Source of the DNA: Lamellibrachia columna
Taxonomy: Eukaryota > Annelida > Polychaeta > Sabellida > Siboglinidae
Direction: 5' to 3'
DNA length: 64,000 nucleotides
Assembly (NCBI GenBank): GCA_963662155.1
Contig: OY759269.1
Span: 12,303,574 to 12,367,573, forward strand
The notes below the pieces were generated by a model that saw only the letters and a program-made list of their open reading frames with translations, was not told where the DNA came from and searched no databases. Each line of letters starts with the position of its first letter. Within the stretch, counting starts at the first letter, position 1. Positions 46,201 through 58,374 of this stretch are shown in pieces. The translations under genes and the position numbers were made by a program.

Positions 46201-49200
46201 CTGTCCAAATGTGTTGTTACTTTATACCAAGAGCTTCAATCTCTTAAACAACATGGCTTTATCTTACAGGTACTAAGTAGCATAAACTATACTTGTTTTA
46301 ACATCTTAACTGTCCAAATGTGTTGTTACTTTATACCAAGAGCTTCAATCTCTTAAACAACATGGCTTTATCTTACAGGTACTAAGTAGCATAAACTATA
46401 CTTGTTTTAACATCTTAACTGTCCAAATGTGTTGTTACTTTATACCAAGAGCTTCAATCTCTTAAACAACATGGCTTTATCTTACAGGTACTAAGTAGCA
46501 TAAACTATACTTGTTTTAACATCTTAACTGTCCAAATGTGTTGTTACTTTATACCAAGAGCTTCAATCTCTTAAACAACATGGCTTTATCTTACAGGTAC
46601 TAAGTAGCATAAACTATACTTGTTTTAACATCTTAACTGTCCAAATGTGTTGTTACTTTATACCAAGAGCTTCAATCTCTTAAACAACATGGCTTTATCT
46701 TACAGGTACTAAGTAGCATAAACTATACTTGTTTTAACATCTTAACTGTCCGCATGCATTGTTACTTTATACCAAGAGCTTCAATCTCTTAAACAACATG
46801 GCTTTATCTTACAGGTACTAAGTAGCATAAACTATACTTGTTTTAACATCTTAACTGTCCAAATGTGTTGTTACTTTATACCAAGAGCTTCAATCTCTTA
46901 AACAACATGGCTTTATCTTACAGGTACTAAGTAGCATAAACTATACTTGTTTTAACATCTTAACTGTCCAAATGTGTTGTTACTTTATACCAAGAGCTTC
47001 AATCTCTTAAACAACATGGCTTTATCTTACAGGTACTAAGTAGCATAAACTATACTTATTTTAACATCTTAACTGTCCGCATGCATTGTTACTTTATACC
47101 AAGAGCTTCAATCTCTTAAACAACATGGCTTTATCTTACAGGTACTAAGTAGCATAAACTATACTTGTTTTAACATCTTAACTGTCCAAATGTGTTGTTA
47201 CTTTATACCAAGAGCTTCAATCTCTTAAACAACATGGCTTTATCTTACAGGTACTAAGTAGCATAAACTATACTTGTTTTAACATCTTAACTGTCCGCAT
47301 GCATTGTTACTTTATACCAAGAGCTTCAATCTCTTAAACAACATGGCTTTATCTTACAGGTACTAAGTAGCATAAACTATACTTGTTTTAACATCTTAAC
47401 TGTCCAAATGTGTTGTTACTTTATACCAAGAGCTTCAATCTCTTAAACAACATGGCTTTATCTTACAGGTACTAAGTAGCATAAACTATACTTGTTTTAA
47501 CATCTTAACTGTCCAAATGTGTTGTTACTTTATACCAAGAGCTTCAATCTCTTAAACAACATGGCTTTATCTTACAGGTACTAAGTAGCATAAACTATAC
47601 TTGTTTTAACATCTTAACTGTCCAAATGTGTTGTTACTTTATACCAAGAGCTTCAATCTCTTAAACAACATGGCTTTATCTTACAGGTACTAAGTAGCAT
47701 AAACTATACTTGTTTTAACATCTTAACTGTCCAAATGTGTTGTTACTTTATACCAAGAGCTTCAATCTCTTAAACAACATGGCTTTATCTTACAGGTACT
47801 AAGTAGCATAAACTATACTTGTTTTAACATCTTAACTGTCCGCATGCATTGTTACTTTATACCAGAGCTTCAATCTCTTAAACAACATGGCTTTATCTTA
47901 CAGGTACTAAGTAGCATAAACTATACTTGTTTTAACATCTTAACTGTCCAAATGTGTTGTTACTTTATACCAAGAGCTTCAATCTCTTAAACAACATGGC
48001 TTTATCTTACAGGTACTAAGTAGCATAAACTATACTTGTTTTAACATCTTAACTGTCCAAATGTGTTGTTACTTTATACCAAGAGCTTCAATCTCTTAAA
48101 CAACATGGCTTTATCTTACAGGTACTAAGTAGCATAAACTATACTTGTTTTAACATCTTAACTGTCCAAATGTGTTGTTACTTTATACCAAGAGCTTCAA
48201 TCTCTTAAACAACATGGCTTTATCTTACAGGTACTAAGTAGCATAAACTATACTTGTTTTAACATCTTAACTGTCCAAATGTGTTGTTACTTTATACCAA
48301 GAGCTTCAATCTCTTAAACAACATGGCTTTATCTTACAGGTACTAAGTAGCATAAACTATACTTGTTTTAACATCTTAACTGTCCAAATGTGTTGTTACT
48401 TTATACCAAGAGCTTCAATCTCTTAAACAACATGGCTTTATCTTACAGGTACTAAGTAGCATAAACTATACTTGTTTTAACATCTTAACTGTCCAAATGT
48501 GTTGTTACTTTATACCAAGAGCTTCAATCTCTTAAACAACATGGCTTTATCTTACAGGTACTAAGTAGCATAAACTATACTTGTTTTAACATCTTAACTG
48601 TCCAAATGTGTTGTTACTTTATACCAAGAGCTTCAATCTCTTAAACAACATGGCTTTATCTTACAGGTACTAAGTAGCATAAACTATACTTGTTTTAACA
48701 TCTTAACTGTCCAAATGTGTTGTTACTTTATACCAAGAGCTTCAATCTCTTAAACAACATGGCTTTATCTTACAGGTACTAAGTAGCATAAACTATACTT
48801 GTTTTAACATCTTAACTGTCCAAATGTGTTGTTACTTTATACCAAGAGCTTCAATCTCTTAAACAACATGGCTTTATCTTACAGGTACTAAGTAGCATAA
48901 ACTATACTTGTTTTAACATCTTAACTGTCCAAATGTATTGTTACTTTATACCAAGAGCTTCAATCTCTTAAACAACATGGCTTTATCTTACAGGTACTAA
49001 GTAGCATAAACTATACTTGTTTTAACATCTTAACTGTCCAAATGTGTTGTTACTTTATACCAAGAGCTTCAATCTCTTAAACAACATGGCTTTATCTTAC
49101 AGGTACTAAGTAGCATAAACTATACTTGTTTTAACATCTTAACTGTCCGCCTGCATTGTTTACTTTATACCAAGAGCTTCAATCTCTTAAACAACATGGC

Positions 49201-49539
49201 TTTATCTTACAGGTACTAAGTAGCATAAACTATACTTGTTTTAACATCTAACTGTCCAAATGTGTTGTTACTTTATACCAAGAGCTTCAATCTCTTAAAC
49301 AACATGGCTTTATCTTACAGGNNNNNNNNNNNNNNNNNNNNNNNNNNNNNNNNNNNNNNNNNNNNNNNNNNNNNNNNNNNNNNNNNNNNNNNNNNNNNNN
49401 NNNNNNNNNNNNNNNNNNNNNNNNNNNNNNNNNNNNNNNNNNNNNNNNNNNNNNNNNNNNNNNNNNNNNNNNNNNNNNNNNNNNNNNNNNNNNNNNNNNN
49501 NNNNNNNNNNNNNNNNNNNNNTAACTGTCCAAATGTGTT
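43265..49539 (+). repeat. 109-bp satellite array inside a septin intron
   Basis: More than 55 head-to-tail units of 109 bp (tgttactttataccaagagc, then ttcaatctcttaaacaacat, then ggctttatcttacaggtact, and so on). Units are nearly identical; the main variants are caaatgtgttg against cgcatgcattg at one site and tgttttaac against tgtcttaac. Variant (cgc-type) units start at 43263, 43699, 44244, 45225, 45879, 46751, 47078, 47296, 47841 and 49148, always whole multiples of 109 apart except across one unit with a 1-bp deletion. That is the signature of unequal exchange. The array lies between septin exons 3 and 4. It is broken by 200 N, so its real length is unknown. Confidence 0.97.
49322..49521. 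other. Assembly gap (200 N) in the satellite
   Basis: A run of exactly 200 N lies within the tandem array. The round size suggests a placeholder rather than a measured length. Array sequence (taactgtccaaatgtgtt) resumes for 18 bp after it. Confidence 0.99.
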
Positions 49540-50799
49540 TTAATGCACCACAATTTGTTATTTATTTGACCGTTATCTCTTTAATGTGAATGTTTGCATG
49601 GCATACTGAATATCATGGTCAATATTCATCAACAAATAATGATCAAATTATATTTTAAAAGTATTCATTAAAGCACATTTGGGCAGACAAGAGTAGATAT
49701 AGTTTATACTTTATAATAGAATTTTATGACAAAAACTATCTGACTTTGTACTGTTAAAAAAGACCAGCAACTCATAAATCCACAAAAGTTTTGACATTTA
49801 GCGTCTGTGTGTGGTCTTTGGTAGTGGGTTTAATTATTGCTGTTTCGTTGGAGCACTTGAAAGGAAGGAACATATTCTAACCTTGATGCTTTCAATTTCT
49901 AGCACACATGCAGGATCTGAAGGACATGACCCATGACGTCCACTCCGAGAACTACCGGGCCCAGTACATCAAAGAATATTTAATCAGTGGTCAGCACGAG
50001 AGAATGTACGTAAACGTTCATCATTTTGTTTAAGTATCTCAATTATTAGAATATATTATCATTAAACAAACATTATGTTAAACAAGTAAGGTTTCTTTAA
50101 TTGTAATATGGTTAGTTGGTCGCTAAAAATGTTTTGGGTGAATAAAAATCTAATTTCCTTTTAAAAAATTTCTATAGCTAGTAATATATAAGATATATTT
50201 ATTATTAATAATAATAATAAACTGTACAATAGTTGGCACTTGCTATAAGCTCCAACTATAGCAAATACTTTAGCATTTTAGAAGAAAACAAAAATGCATC
50301 AAAACTAATGTAGATCGCAAATTAGCCAATAGAAACTGCCAATACAGTTTGAATTGAAATTTTTTCGTAATTCGTATAATCTTCCTGTGGCCGGGGGTAA
50401 AATGTAGGGTTTGTTCCTCCTCTGACCCATCCATGACCCACTACACATAGGATTACTTTAAGTGATAAAGCTAGTCCAAGTTCTCACTAATTGAAGTGAA
50501 ATACATCATGTGGACATTCATTTTGTTTTATGAGCAATCGCCATTATTATTAAAAAGCAACTAACTGGTGCATTTACATTTGCCGTTTATTGATATGAAC
50601 ATCTGTACAGAAAACTGAAGAGGGAGTCGACTCTGAACATGGATGGAGTTCAGTATACTGACCATCTGCTTCAAGCCAAGGAGGACAAAGTGTTTTTTTA
50701 CCTGCAAGATTTCTAGCTGGTGTGTTGGCTAAAGATATACTTGAAGCAAAGTTGAACAAATATCATTCTTTTAACTCAAATTATTTACTACAAATACTT

Positions 50800-50805
50800 A
50801 ATAAA
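50800..50805 (+). promoter_or_regulatory. Candidate polyadenylation signal of the septin gene
   Basis: AATAAA lies 84 bp after the TAG at 50714-50716, in an AT-rich 3' flank. Confidence 0.45.
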
Positions 50806-53076
50806 ATATAATATATTGTGTATATCATATTTGCCATTATGTTTGCCCAGTTGGATGTCAACAACAGGGCTGCAGTTAATGGCGTCGGCAGGCCATGATT
50901 GGTTCTGCAGTGGTTCGTTCAATGTTTCTCATAATAAACCATTAAAATGTTGTCCAGTTCACTGTCAGTTTCTTTTATCTGCTGGTAAATTATAGCGTTG
51001 CGTCATACCAAGCAGAACATGATCTTTCAATGGGACACTATTACCTACAGGTTTCCCCATAATGGTCTAGCTCTGATGTTGTAAACTGAGCAATTTTGGC
51101 TAAAGCCCACATTTTTATTAGTCAAGTACAAATTGCTTTATGTGCACCGAGAAAACAAATGCTCATGTATTCTGCATGCTGGTGGCCAAATTGGCTCAAA
51201 TGGGTAACATTTGTTTAGCCAAATCTGATGTCATATGGCCCAAATGGCCACAGGCAGCGCTAGCCTAGCCCATAGTTGTTGATTACATAGATATAGGTGT
51301 CAATATCGGCTCATCCTTTTTTAACATGTTGTTAAAGGGGTGCCATTTTGATGTGCCATTCTTATTTTCGTTCACTTGAGACCAAAGAAATAAACTGTGC
51401 CTAGATTTGCAACAAATAGATCAATTTTATCACAAATTTTTTTCTTTTTAAAAATAAAAACTGCAACCAAGGGAAAAAAGCGTTATTTCCCACCCGAAAG
51501 CGATAATGTTGACATCTACAATTATCCTGGAACTTCCTCACAACAGGAGGCAGGTCATGACCCTGTCCAAAGTCTAGGAGACAGGTCTGTGATCTCTGTC
51601 TGGAGCTAGGAGTCCTTTCCCTCAACCAGGTGCTAGGAGGCAGTTTGTGCCATTCGTGTCTTTAGGCGAAGATACTGTAAAACAGAAACGCTTGTATTGT
51701 TCGTAGTATTAAACTGGACTCGCAGTGTATAAAACTATAGCTTGAAAAAATTCAACCATAAACCTCACAATGACTGCCATAAAAGTCTAGCCTCACTGTG
51801 GTGCCACTGTTTGTCGCACACATCATCGTCTGGAATCGACGTGTACTTTTCATTGTGATGGAAATGATGTATGCACCCAAATTCTGGGCACATACATAAT
51901 TAGCTAATTACGATGTCATCCGGGCATTTGGTTAATTCACAAAATAAGAGTTAACTTTTATCAGTTTATATGACGCAATTCGAATTAACTTTAAACTTTG
52001 ATAATATTAACACAACTGTCAAAAAAGGTAAAATCAGGCCAAAAAAATTTTTTTTTAACATCTCGATAATGATGCTGACTGGCTGCTGGAGCTTCATGGG
52101 AACGCCTACACAAAATGGAGTGGTGACAGTTGGTAACAACGAGACCACGCCTTTGCAACCAGACCCTTCTCGGCGAGTTCTTGAAGGCGAGCAAGAGACG
52201 GATAAGTGAGATGAGTGTAAGTCCAGCTTCCTACTATGATGACACAAGAATTGATGGAGAATCTATCTCCTATTGGATATATGCATTGTGAAGGTCTGGG
52301 TATGTGATATGTATTCGTCTTTCACCATAGGCAAAGTTGTGAAATCGCTGTAAATTTGTCTAGGGAACATTTCTCACTACATAATCAAATTATATATACT
52401 AACCTACTAAGTACATTCAAATAACTGCCTTTTCACTAGGTGCAACGTATTTTTCAATGTGTAATGCATTTGTTTTACACCAGTCACAGCTTGTGACGTT
52501 GAATGAGTTAACTAAATTTGTGAAAATAATAAAACTGACAGCTTGAAAACATGTACCGTATTCGATCTAATAAGAATACAGTACGCTAGAAAAAAATTGG
52601 GCAACGGAAAAATCAGTTCTTATATGCATACACAAAAAATTTTCTCTAGACAATAAATTAACTGTTTTAACAATAGTGGTGTAATTTGGTGACTAGTGCA
52701 GAACAACTGAACAGTGGTGCAAACTGTTTAACACCAGATGGCGACACTTCAGTTATTCCACACTAGTCAATTTACAATAATTATGGATCCTGCTGATAAA
52801 AAGGGGGTGTACAGTAATTTGGGCATGCATGCTTAATATGTTGAATACCGTAGTATCTGCTTCTTATTCTCTGAAAGGTGTTAAATGATGTAAAAGTACT
52901 GTGGAACCTTTTTTATCCACATGCTTTTGTTCCCAAGGGTTTTAGCTGAATTAACAAAGAGTGCGGATTAGTGAATAAAGAAATAATGAGACCACAATTT
53001 ACAGTATGTTAACAAAAAACGTGCACATTAATAAATAAAATGGATTATCGAATGGACTAAGGAGGTTTCACTGTAC
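50806..53076. other. Intergenic or 3' region between convergent genes
   Basis: This is the 3' side of both the septin gene (plus) and the IQCC-like gene (minus). The last IQCC-like exon should lie here but could not be identified. Short frames at 51397-51625 and 51966-52247 show no domain. Confidence 0.5.
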
Positions 53077-56000
53077 CTGTTTCCGACTGTCTATGGCCTG
53101 TTGAATCCAGAGCAGCTCCATTGTGATGTTACTTTTCTTCTCCTCTAAAGATGTTCTGTCTTCCCCTGCGATCATAGACAATGAGCCCTTAATGAGAGAA
53201 CAACAACCTTCCACACACACTTGACACAATGAGGCTCTCGTAAGGGCAAGAATGAAAACAGAACAACCCTGAGGGGGGTGTCACAACCTCCCATCTCCCA
53301 CCTGTCTTTGGGGCTAACGTCCCATCTCCCACCTGTCTTTGGGGCTAATGTCCCATCTCCTACCTGTCTTTGGGGCTAATGTCCAATCTCCCACTTGTTC
53401 TGACTGTTATTTTGACGAATTAGTGTACATAATACTTTCAAAATTATAAATAAATGCTCATGTTTTTTGGGGGCCAACTTCTCACCTGACACAAATTTTC
53501 AGAGACCACCTCCCACCCTTTTCTTTACTATAGTAATAGTAATAATTACAACTATTGAAGTAACAGTAATAGATGGAACAGAACATGATGTAATAGAAAG
53601 TAATGTACACTGTAATAGTAATTGAAGCCAACGGAAGTAAAAGATCCCACAGGGAAATGGGAAAAAATCTGTCATTGACTCAGTGCGCCTAACAGAACTA
53701 GTGTCTCTATCTCCTAAACTCACTACCTCCCAGTTTAGCTGTGATCATCTATTTAAGAAGTATCACATCAATTAAGGGATGATCTCAAAAACTGATGATT
53801 TTTTAGATCATTCCTAACACAACACATGGCCTAAATGACTCACCATGTAGACTATTCCGACTCTCGTGAACCGTGGAACCATCAAAACTGTCCCAAACGG
53901 AAGACTCGTTCCTATTGACAATGTCATCTTTCAAGTACCCCCCACCCTGCCCTGGTGGCAGGGGTTCTTGGCCATTACATCCGCTCTGTGCACCGAGGAC
54001 GTTTTTATGTCGAAACGAGTTTGTGTCATGTGACGGCTCTTCGCCATCAACTTCATCAACAGTGATGTTCGTTCCCGCACTGTCTTGCTGCGACTGTGAC
54101 TTTTGTTCATTGTCACAGGGATGACATATTGTATCGTTCTGTGTCATGGGTGTCGGTGACACTGATTTAAAGTCAACCTGGCAACTGTTCCATGTAGGCC
54201 GGCTTTGTGAGTCGTCAGTGTCTGTGGTACAGGGAAGAAGATCATTTTCAAACACTAAACGTTTTACACAAATGTTATTTTCAGTGTGACTGGGTATACG
54301 AGTATTTCTTGGCAAGATTTCCATCTAATGAAACATGCTTCACTCAGATGGCCAATTGTGAGTTTTATGTACATGTGGCCCACTCCAATCAGTAGCTAAA
54401 TATATCATGAATTTTAATTTATTTTAGGTAATCATGTATAAAAGTTTTGGCTTGAGTGTGTAAAATAACCAAAAAGATAACCACAAATATAAAATCATAA
54501 GTAATTATCTTCATTATCACATCTAATAGAGAATGGATGTTATATTGAAAAACATATTTATCAAGGCAAACGCATCACTTGGTGAAAAAGAATCAGACCT
54601 GAATATTTAATGGGAACTGGGAAATAACAATAAATTAGAAATAAGCATGGTAACTAGATATTGCATCCATGAAAATGTTTCCATGGGATGTGTGGAATAT
54701 ATATGTGTGTGTTAGTCATAATAACAATGCGTAAGGTTTATTTTGGTACCAATAATTTAGGGTAAATCCTAAACACACAAGAATGTTAACTTGTTAATAG
54801 GGACTATACTACTGAAAAAAATGATGCACGCCATGGACGCCTACCTGTAACAGCGAGACAGTTCTCCAACTCCTTCAAATTACACACATCGCTGTTTTCA
54901 TCTCTGACTTTCGCCGTTGCTACACTGTCGACACCCACGCTCTCCCCTGACCCATGTGGCTCCACCTGGTGGCATGCACAATTACTACATGATCCGCTTG
55001 GCCAAGTCCCTCGCGGACAGTCGTCTGCGTGTTCATCAACTGTCACTGTCTGCAGCTGTGTGGTGCTGTCGATACACGTTAGTGCACTGTGACTCTTTGA
55101 ACGCTTGCCGTACGACGGGTAACGCAGCACAGGCGCACACAAGAGGTTCCTTGGCCATGTGAGCTATAATGTGACAGAATTTTTTTTAATCGTACAATAT
55201 TTATGAACTATCTATTCTAACTTCCTGACTGCCCAAAGATGTTTTAACGAACTACAATTATTTAAATGATTTGACGATGTCTCTTACACATCATACTGTC
55301 ATCAATTACAATTCACAGCAATTTAAATTGTAACTGAACCCAATTCTGCAACATTTCTTAGGCATCATAAAAATTCCCGGTTTGAAAAATGTGCACATAT
55401 TTTTTTATTCTATTTTATACTTCCTTGTTTTAAATTTTCTTCCACGGTATCGACTCTGGTTGCTGATCGGCATCGGTTGCTCTTTTGGTTTAGGTTTTTG
55501 CAGCTCTTTTTTTGAAGGCTGTACTTCATGCACTGCAATCGTGCGCCATCTCTTCCCAGTGCCTCTTGTTGATATTAGGGGCGTGGAGGTGTCGCTTTAT
55601 GCAATCCATGTAGCATAAGTGTGGTCTTCCAACATTTCGCTTTACCTGCCATAGCTCGCCGTACAGAACTGCATAAAGCCATCATTCATCCGTACAAGGT
55701 AGCCGGTCCAGGTAAGTTGCTGGTTTAGAAGCATTGCCTCGATGCTCGGCATATCGGCATGTTGCAGTACTTCATGGTTGTGTTTGTTCCATAATCGGTC
55801 GCATAGTCGTCCAAACGCGACAGAGGCCATTTGAATTTGAGCTGACAGTTCTTTGTTGAAGCTGCAATCGTTTGAGATGGTGCTCCCAAGGTATTTAAAG
55901 GTGGTAGTGATGTTAAGTGGCGTACCATTGAGCAAGATCGTCGGTGCGGTGTCCCGGGAGTGGGTTGATGCTCAGTTTTTCGAACATTGATAGAGAGTCC

Positions 56001-58374
56001 AAAGATGCAAAAGCGGCAGCAAACCTGTTTGCAGATCAACCTCAGAATGTGACACAAAGCCTGTATCGTCAGCTTATAGAAGGTCCCGAATGCACAGTTG
56101 TCATACATTTGTCTTCGTTTTGAGGTGGGACACATTGAAAAGCCTTCCTTTGGAGTGTGTTGTAATACAAACGCCTTTCGTGGTGTCACGATTTGAAACT
56201 TCAAGCACTGCAGCCAAGAAGAGAGACACAGCCTTGTTTAACTCTGTGTGCAAAAGGAAATGCATCCGTTATCTCACTGTCAATAATCACCTGTGCTTGC
56301 ATGCCCTCATGAAAACCCCGCAGCATCAATATGAATGCTTTTGAAAAATTTACGAATGCGATGTAAAGCGGTTTGTTCTGTTTGGCTGCCTTCTCTTGCA
56401 GCTGTCATAAGGTGAAGATCACGTCGATCGTGCTGTGTGATGAATGACATCTGTACTGTGCTTCTGGAAGGACATCATTAGCAATCACCAGTAGTTGCTG
56501 GACAGAATTTTTACAAAGATTTTGCTTGCAATGGCCAGTAGCGAGAGTCCGCGATAGTCCGCGATAGTTGCCCCAGTCCTGCCAATCTCCTTTACGTTTA
56601 TAGATGTTCACAATCAGCGATCTCGAGCAGCGTGTGACCACCACTCCCAGACTGCTCTCATGTGGGGATCCCACTACCAGCTTCCAGCTTCTCAGGCCTG
56701 CCAACGCCCTGGTACCCAGTCATCGTGAGACTTCACAAAACATTAAACAGGTTACAGTGTTGCCTGTGCAGAGGATTACGTATAGTGTACCTTGCGCAGG
56801 AGTAGATTATACTCTCTGGACCAGTATGCTCTGTGTCCAGTGGAGAACATCTGTTCAACAGCCGGCATGTCGGTTGCCCCGCAGTACTCAACCAACTAGA
56901 GTGACTGGTACATGCTCAAAAAAAAAAAACATCCACAGAGTTTGTCGAGACTTCCGCCATGCACCGTGCTGTTGCCTTCATTGCAATTTCCCACCCTACT
57001 GCCGATGGGTTTGCAATTTTGCCATAGCTGGGACATGGGTTGGTGATTGGCAGAGCATATTCCACACACCGGTGGGTCATGCACAAAGCACCTCTAGGGC
57101 CCCATGATCCTTCGCCTGATTTGCCTGGTGCCTCGCAGTGACCAGTTTCCTTTGTTTACCTCGAGGAGGTTACGATGAGTCTTGCCTTAGCAGGCAAGAC
57201 TTACGCACTCGGGTTGCTTTTCGCCAAAGCTAGCCCGTGGTGGAAGCTGAAAACAGAAGTGACACGCACAACTACCCACTACCACACTACTAAAGCCTCT
57301 ACTAGAAGGCACCAACCAACTGTACATGCAGGAAGTTACATACAAAATATAAAATACATAATAAATTGTGTTATATATATGCAATGACATTGTTTTTTCT
57401 CACAATTTTTTTAGCACTATAGTATATGGAACACCAACTAGTATGTTTGTAAACCTTGAACAAATTATACAAATATTTTTATGATCATGGAAATTGCTTT
57501 TTTATCAAAATGTGTTGGTCTGTTGAGTTTGCCACTATTGACTCATTAGTTGCATAAATTGAGTTTTGAAATGACTGTTGATGTATATTTTTGACCTTGG
57601 TTAATGTGTTTGTAAACCCTGAACAAAGTATACAAAATTCTTCATAATTATGGAAGTTATGGCCTTTTTTATCAAAATGTGTCGGTTGGTTGACCTCACG
57701 CACTAATTAGTCAATATTGACTTATTAATATATCATATGTAAAAAAAAACGATATGCCATTTTAATCACACATTTATTGAAAGAAAACACAAAAAGTATT
57801 TTGCCTGTATATGAGATACCCAAACATTTTCTATCGTGATATTAATTTTTTTTTTAAGTGCCTATCTCTAGTTAGCCTGTTAGTGTTTTACCTGCATTAA
57901 AGTTCTTTCTTCTACTTCATTAAACAACACCTCAAACTGACGTCTGGTCTCCAGCAGGTGTTTGCGTACTCTAGTGCCACGTATCATTGCCTGCAAAAAA
58001 TAAACAGAATTACAACAAGGAATGAGAACAGAAAATAGCCACCTGGCCCTGCCCCTGAACTTCTTGCGATATCTATCAATTTATCATATTATCGCCCACG
58101 AACGAACACGAATCGGCTAGCGACATCTAAAAATGTGCGATGGAGTTTTGCTTCTAAACATTAGACATTACATCTTTATACTCAAGTTACATTCGCTGTA
58201 AAAAAAATGCCATGAACGACCACACCAAAAGTACGTCTACGACTCGCACCGCATGAAGAAAAGAAAACATAAATAAATAAAAAAACGAGTTCAAACCTGC
58301 ACACGAGTGAGTGATTTATAAAAGGCTGCGCCATCGTCAACTCTGACGACACGTTCGCCTAAGTCGATATCCAT
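53077..58374 (-). CDS. iqcc: IQ-motif protein, IQCC-like (five exons found)
   Basis: Exons on the minus strand are 58374-58297, 57990-57892, 55163-54845, 54254-53844 and 53165-53077. All have GT-AG borders and fitting phases (0, 0, 1, 1, 0). Exon 1 starts at an ATG (MDIDLGERVVRVDDGAAFYK). Exon 2 completes a calmodulin-binding IQ-type motif (LTRVQAMIRGTRVRKHLLET) followed by RRQFEVLFNEVEER. Exon 3 begins LTWPRNLLCAPVLRYPSYGK. Exon 4 is long, polar and disordered. Exon 5 ends NITMELLWIQQAIDSRKQ. The IQ motif plus E-V-E, the following W-P segment and the late MELLW-x-QQAI-SRK block are the landmarks of IQ domain-containing protein C. The cellular role of that family is poorly known. The final exon(s) after 53077 were not found. 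No stop or frameshift is seen in the exons. One intron hosts a LINE fragment. Confidence 0.75.
53283..53400 (+). repeat. 42-bp tandem repeat, about three copies
   Basis: The unit ccatctcccacctgtctttg plus gggctaatgt is repeated three times with few changes. A related, less regular sequence continues to about 53515 and reappears at 61470-61640, so it belongs to a dispersed low-complexity family. Confidence 0.75.
55640..56705 (-). pseudogene. Decayed LINE reverse transcriptase fragment
   Basis: In three minus-strand frames the pieces of one RT can be read in order: VNIYKRKGDWQDWGNYRGLS and NDVLPEAQYRCHSSHSTIDV (56405-56640), then in broken frames the finger and palm region. Next come TTFKYLGSTISNDCSFNKEL, AFGRLCDRLWNKHN and SIEAMLLNQQLTWTGYLVRM (55642-55935). 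These are motifs of APE-type LINEs of the RTE-like kind, different from the CR1 copies. The catalytic segment is too damaged to read. It sits in the intron between exons 2 and 3 of the IQCC-like gene, same strand. Confidence 0.7.
57438..57705 (+). repeat. Diverged 163-bp direct duplication
   Basis: The segment tgtttgtaaaccttgaacaa, then a gap, then ttttttatcaaaatgtgt with a gttg/gttgac continuation occurs at 57444 and again at 57607, with about 80% identity by eye. It lies in an intron of the IQCC-like gene. Confidence 0.6.

Larger units (their letters stand above)
37133..50716 (+). pseudogene. Septin gene, 3' five exons, with stop and frameshift
   Basis: The five exons are 37133-37234, 38796-38892, 42379-42430, 49903-50005 and 50611-50716. 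All have AG/GT borders and their phases (0, 1, 2, 2) fit. They encode the septin C-terminal part: IGNKKIQIYTFPVCDSNEDE, EFIEQDKELK, ASIPFAVIGSNTKVEVNGKK, LYPWGIVD, VDNPDHCDFTKLRQMLI, and (frame-corrected) QDLKDMTHDVHSENYRAQYI. The last exon has a coiled-coil-like TDHLLQAKED and a TAG at 50714. Septins are GTP-binding filament proteins of the cell cortex; the sequence most resembles the SEPT2/4/5 group. Two defects are visible: TGA at 38865-38867, where RGR-LYPWG is expected (CGA to TGA), and a 2-nt loss at the start of exon 4 (cacacatg where R-T-H-M is expected). The GTPase exons (P-loop, AKAD) were not found upstream. It is either a decaying duplicate or affected by sequence errors. Confidence 0.8.

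Noticed and set aside
43225..49320. Tandem array as a CRISPR locus
   Set aside because: Units are 109 bp without unique spacers, and the context is an intron of an animal gene.
51397..51625. Last exon of the IQCC-like gene
   Set aside because: A weak acceptor and open frame exist on the minus strand, but the peptide does not resemble the family C-terminus and the phase could not be confirmed.
54804..55142. Independent single-exon gene starting at the ATG at 55142
   Set aside because: The block has a 3' splice acceptor at 55163 and a donor at 54845, with phases joining the IQCC-like exons.
57199..57222. Hairpin agtcttgcc-ttagca-ggcaagact as an RNA gene or terminator
   Set aside because: A 9-bp stem alone is expected by chance and nothing around it supports a function.
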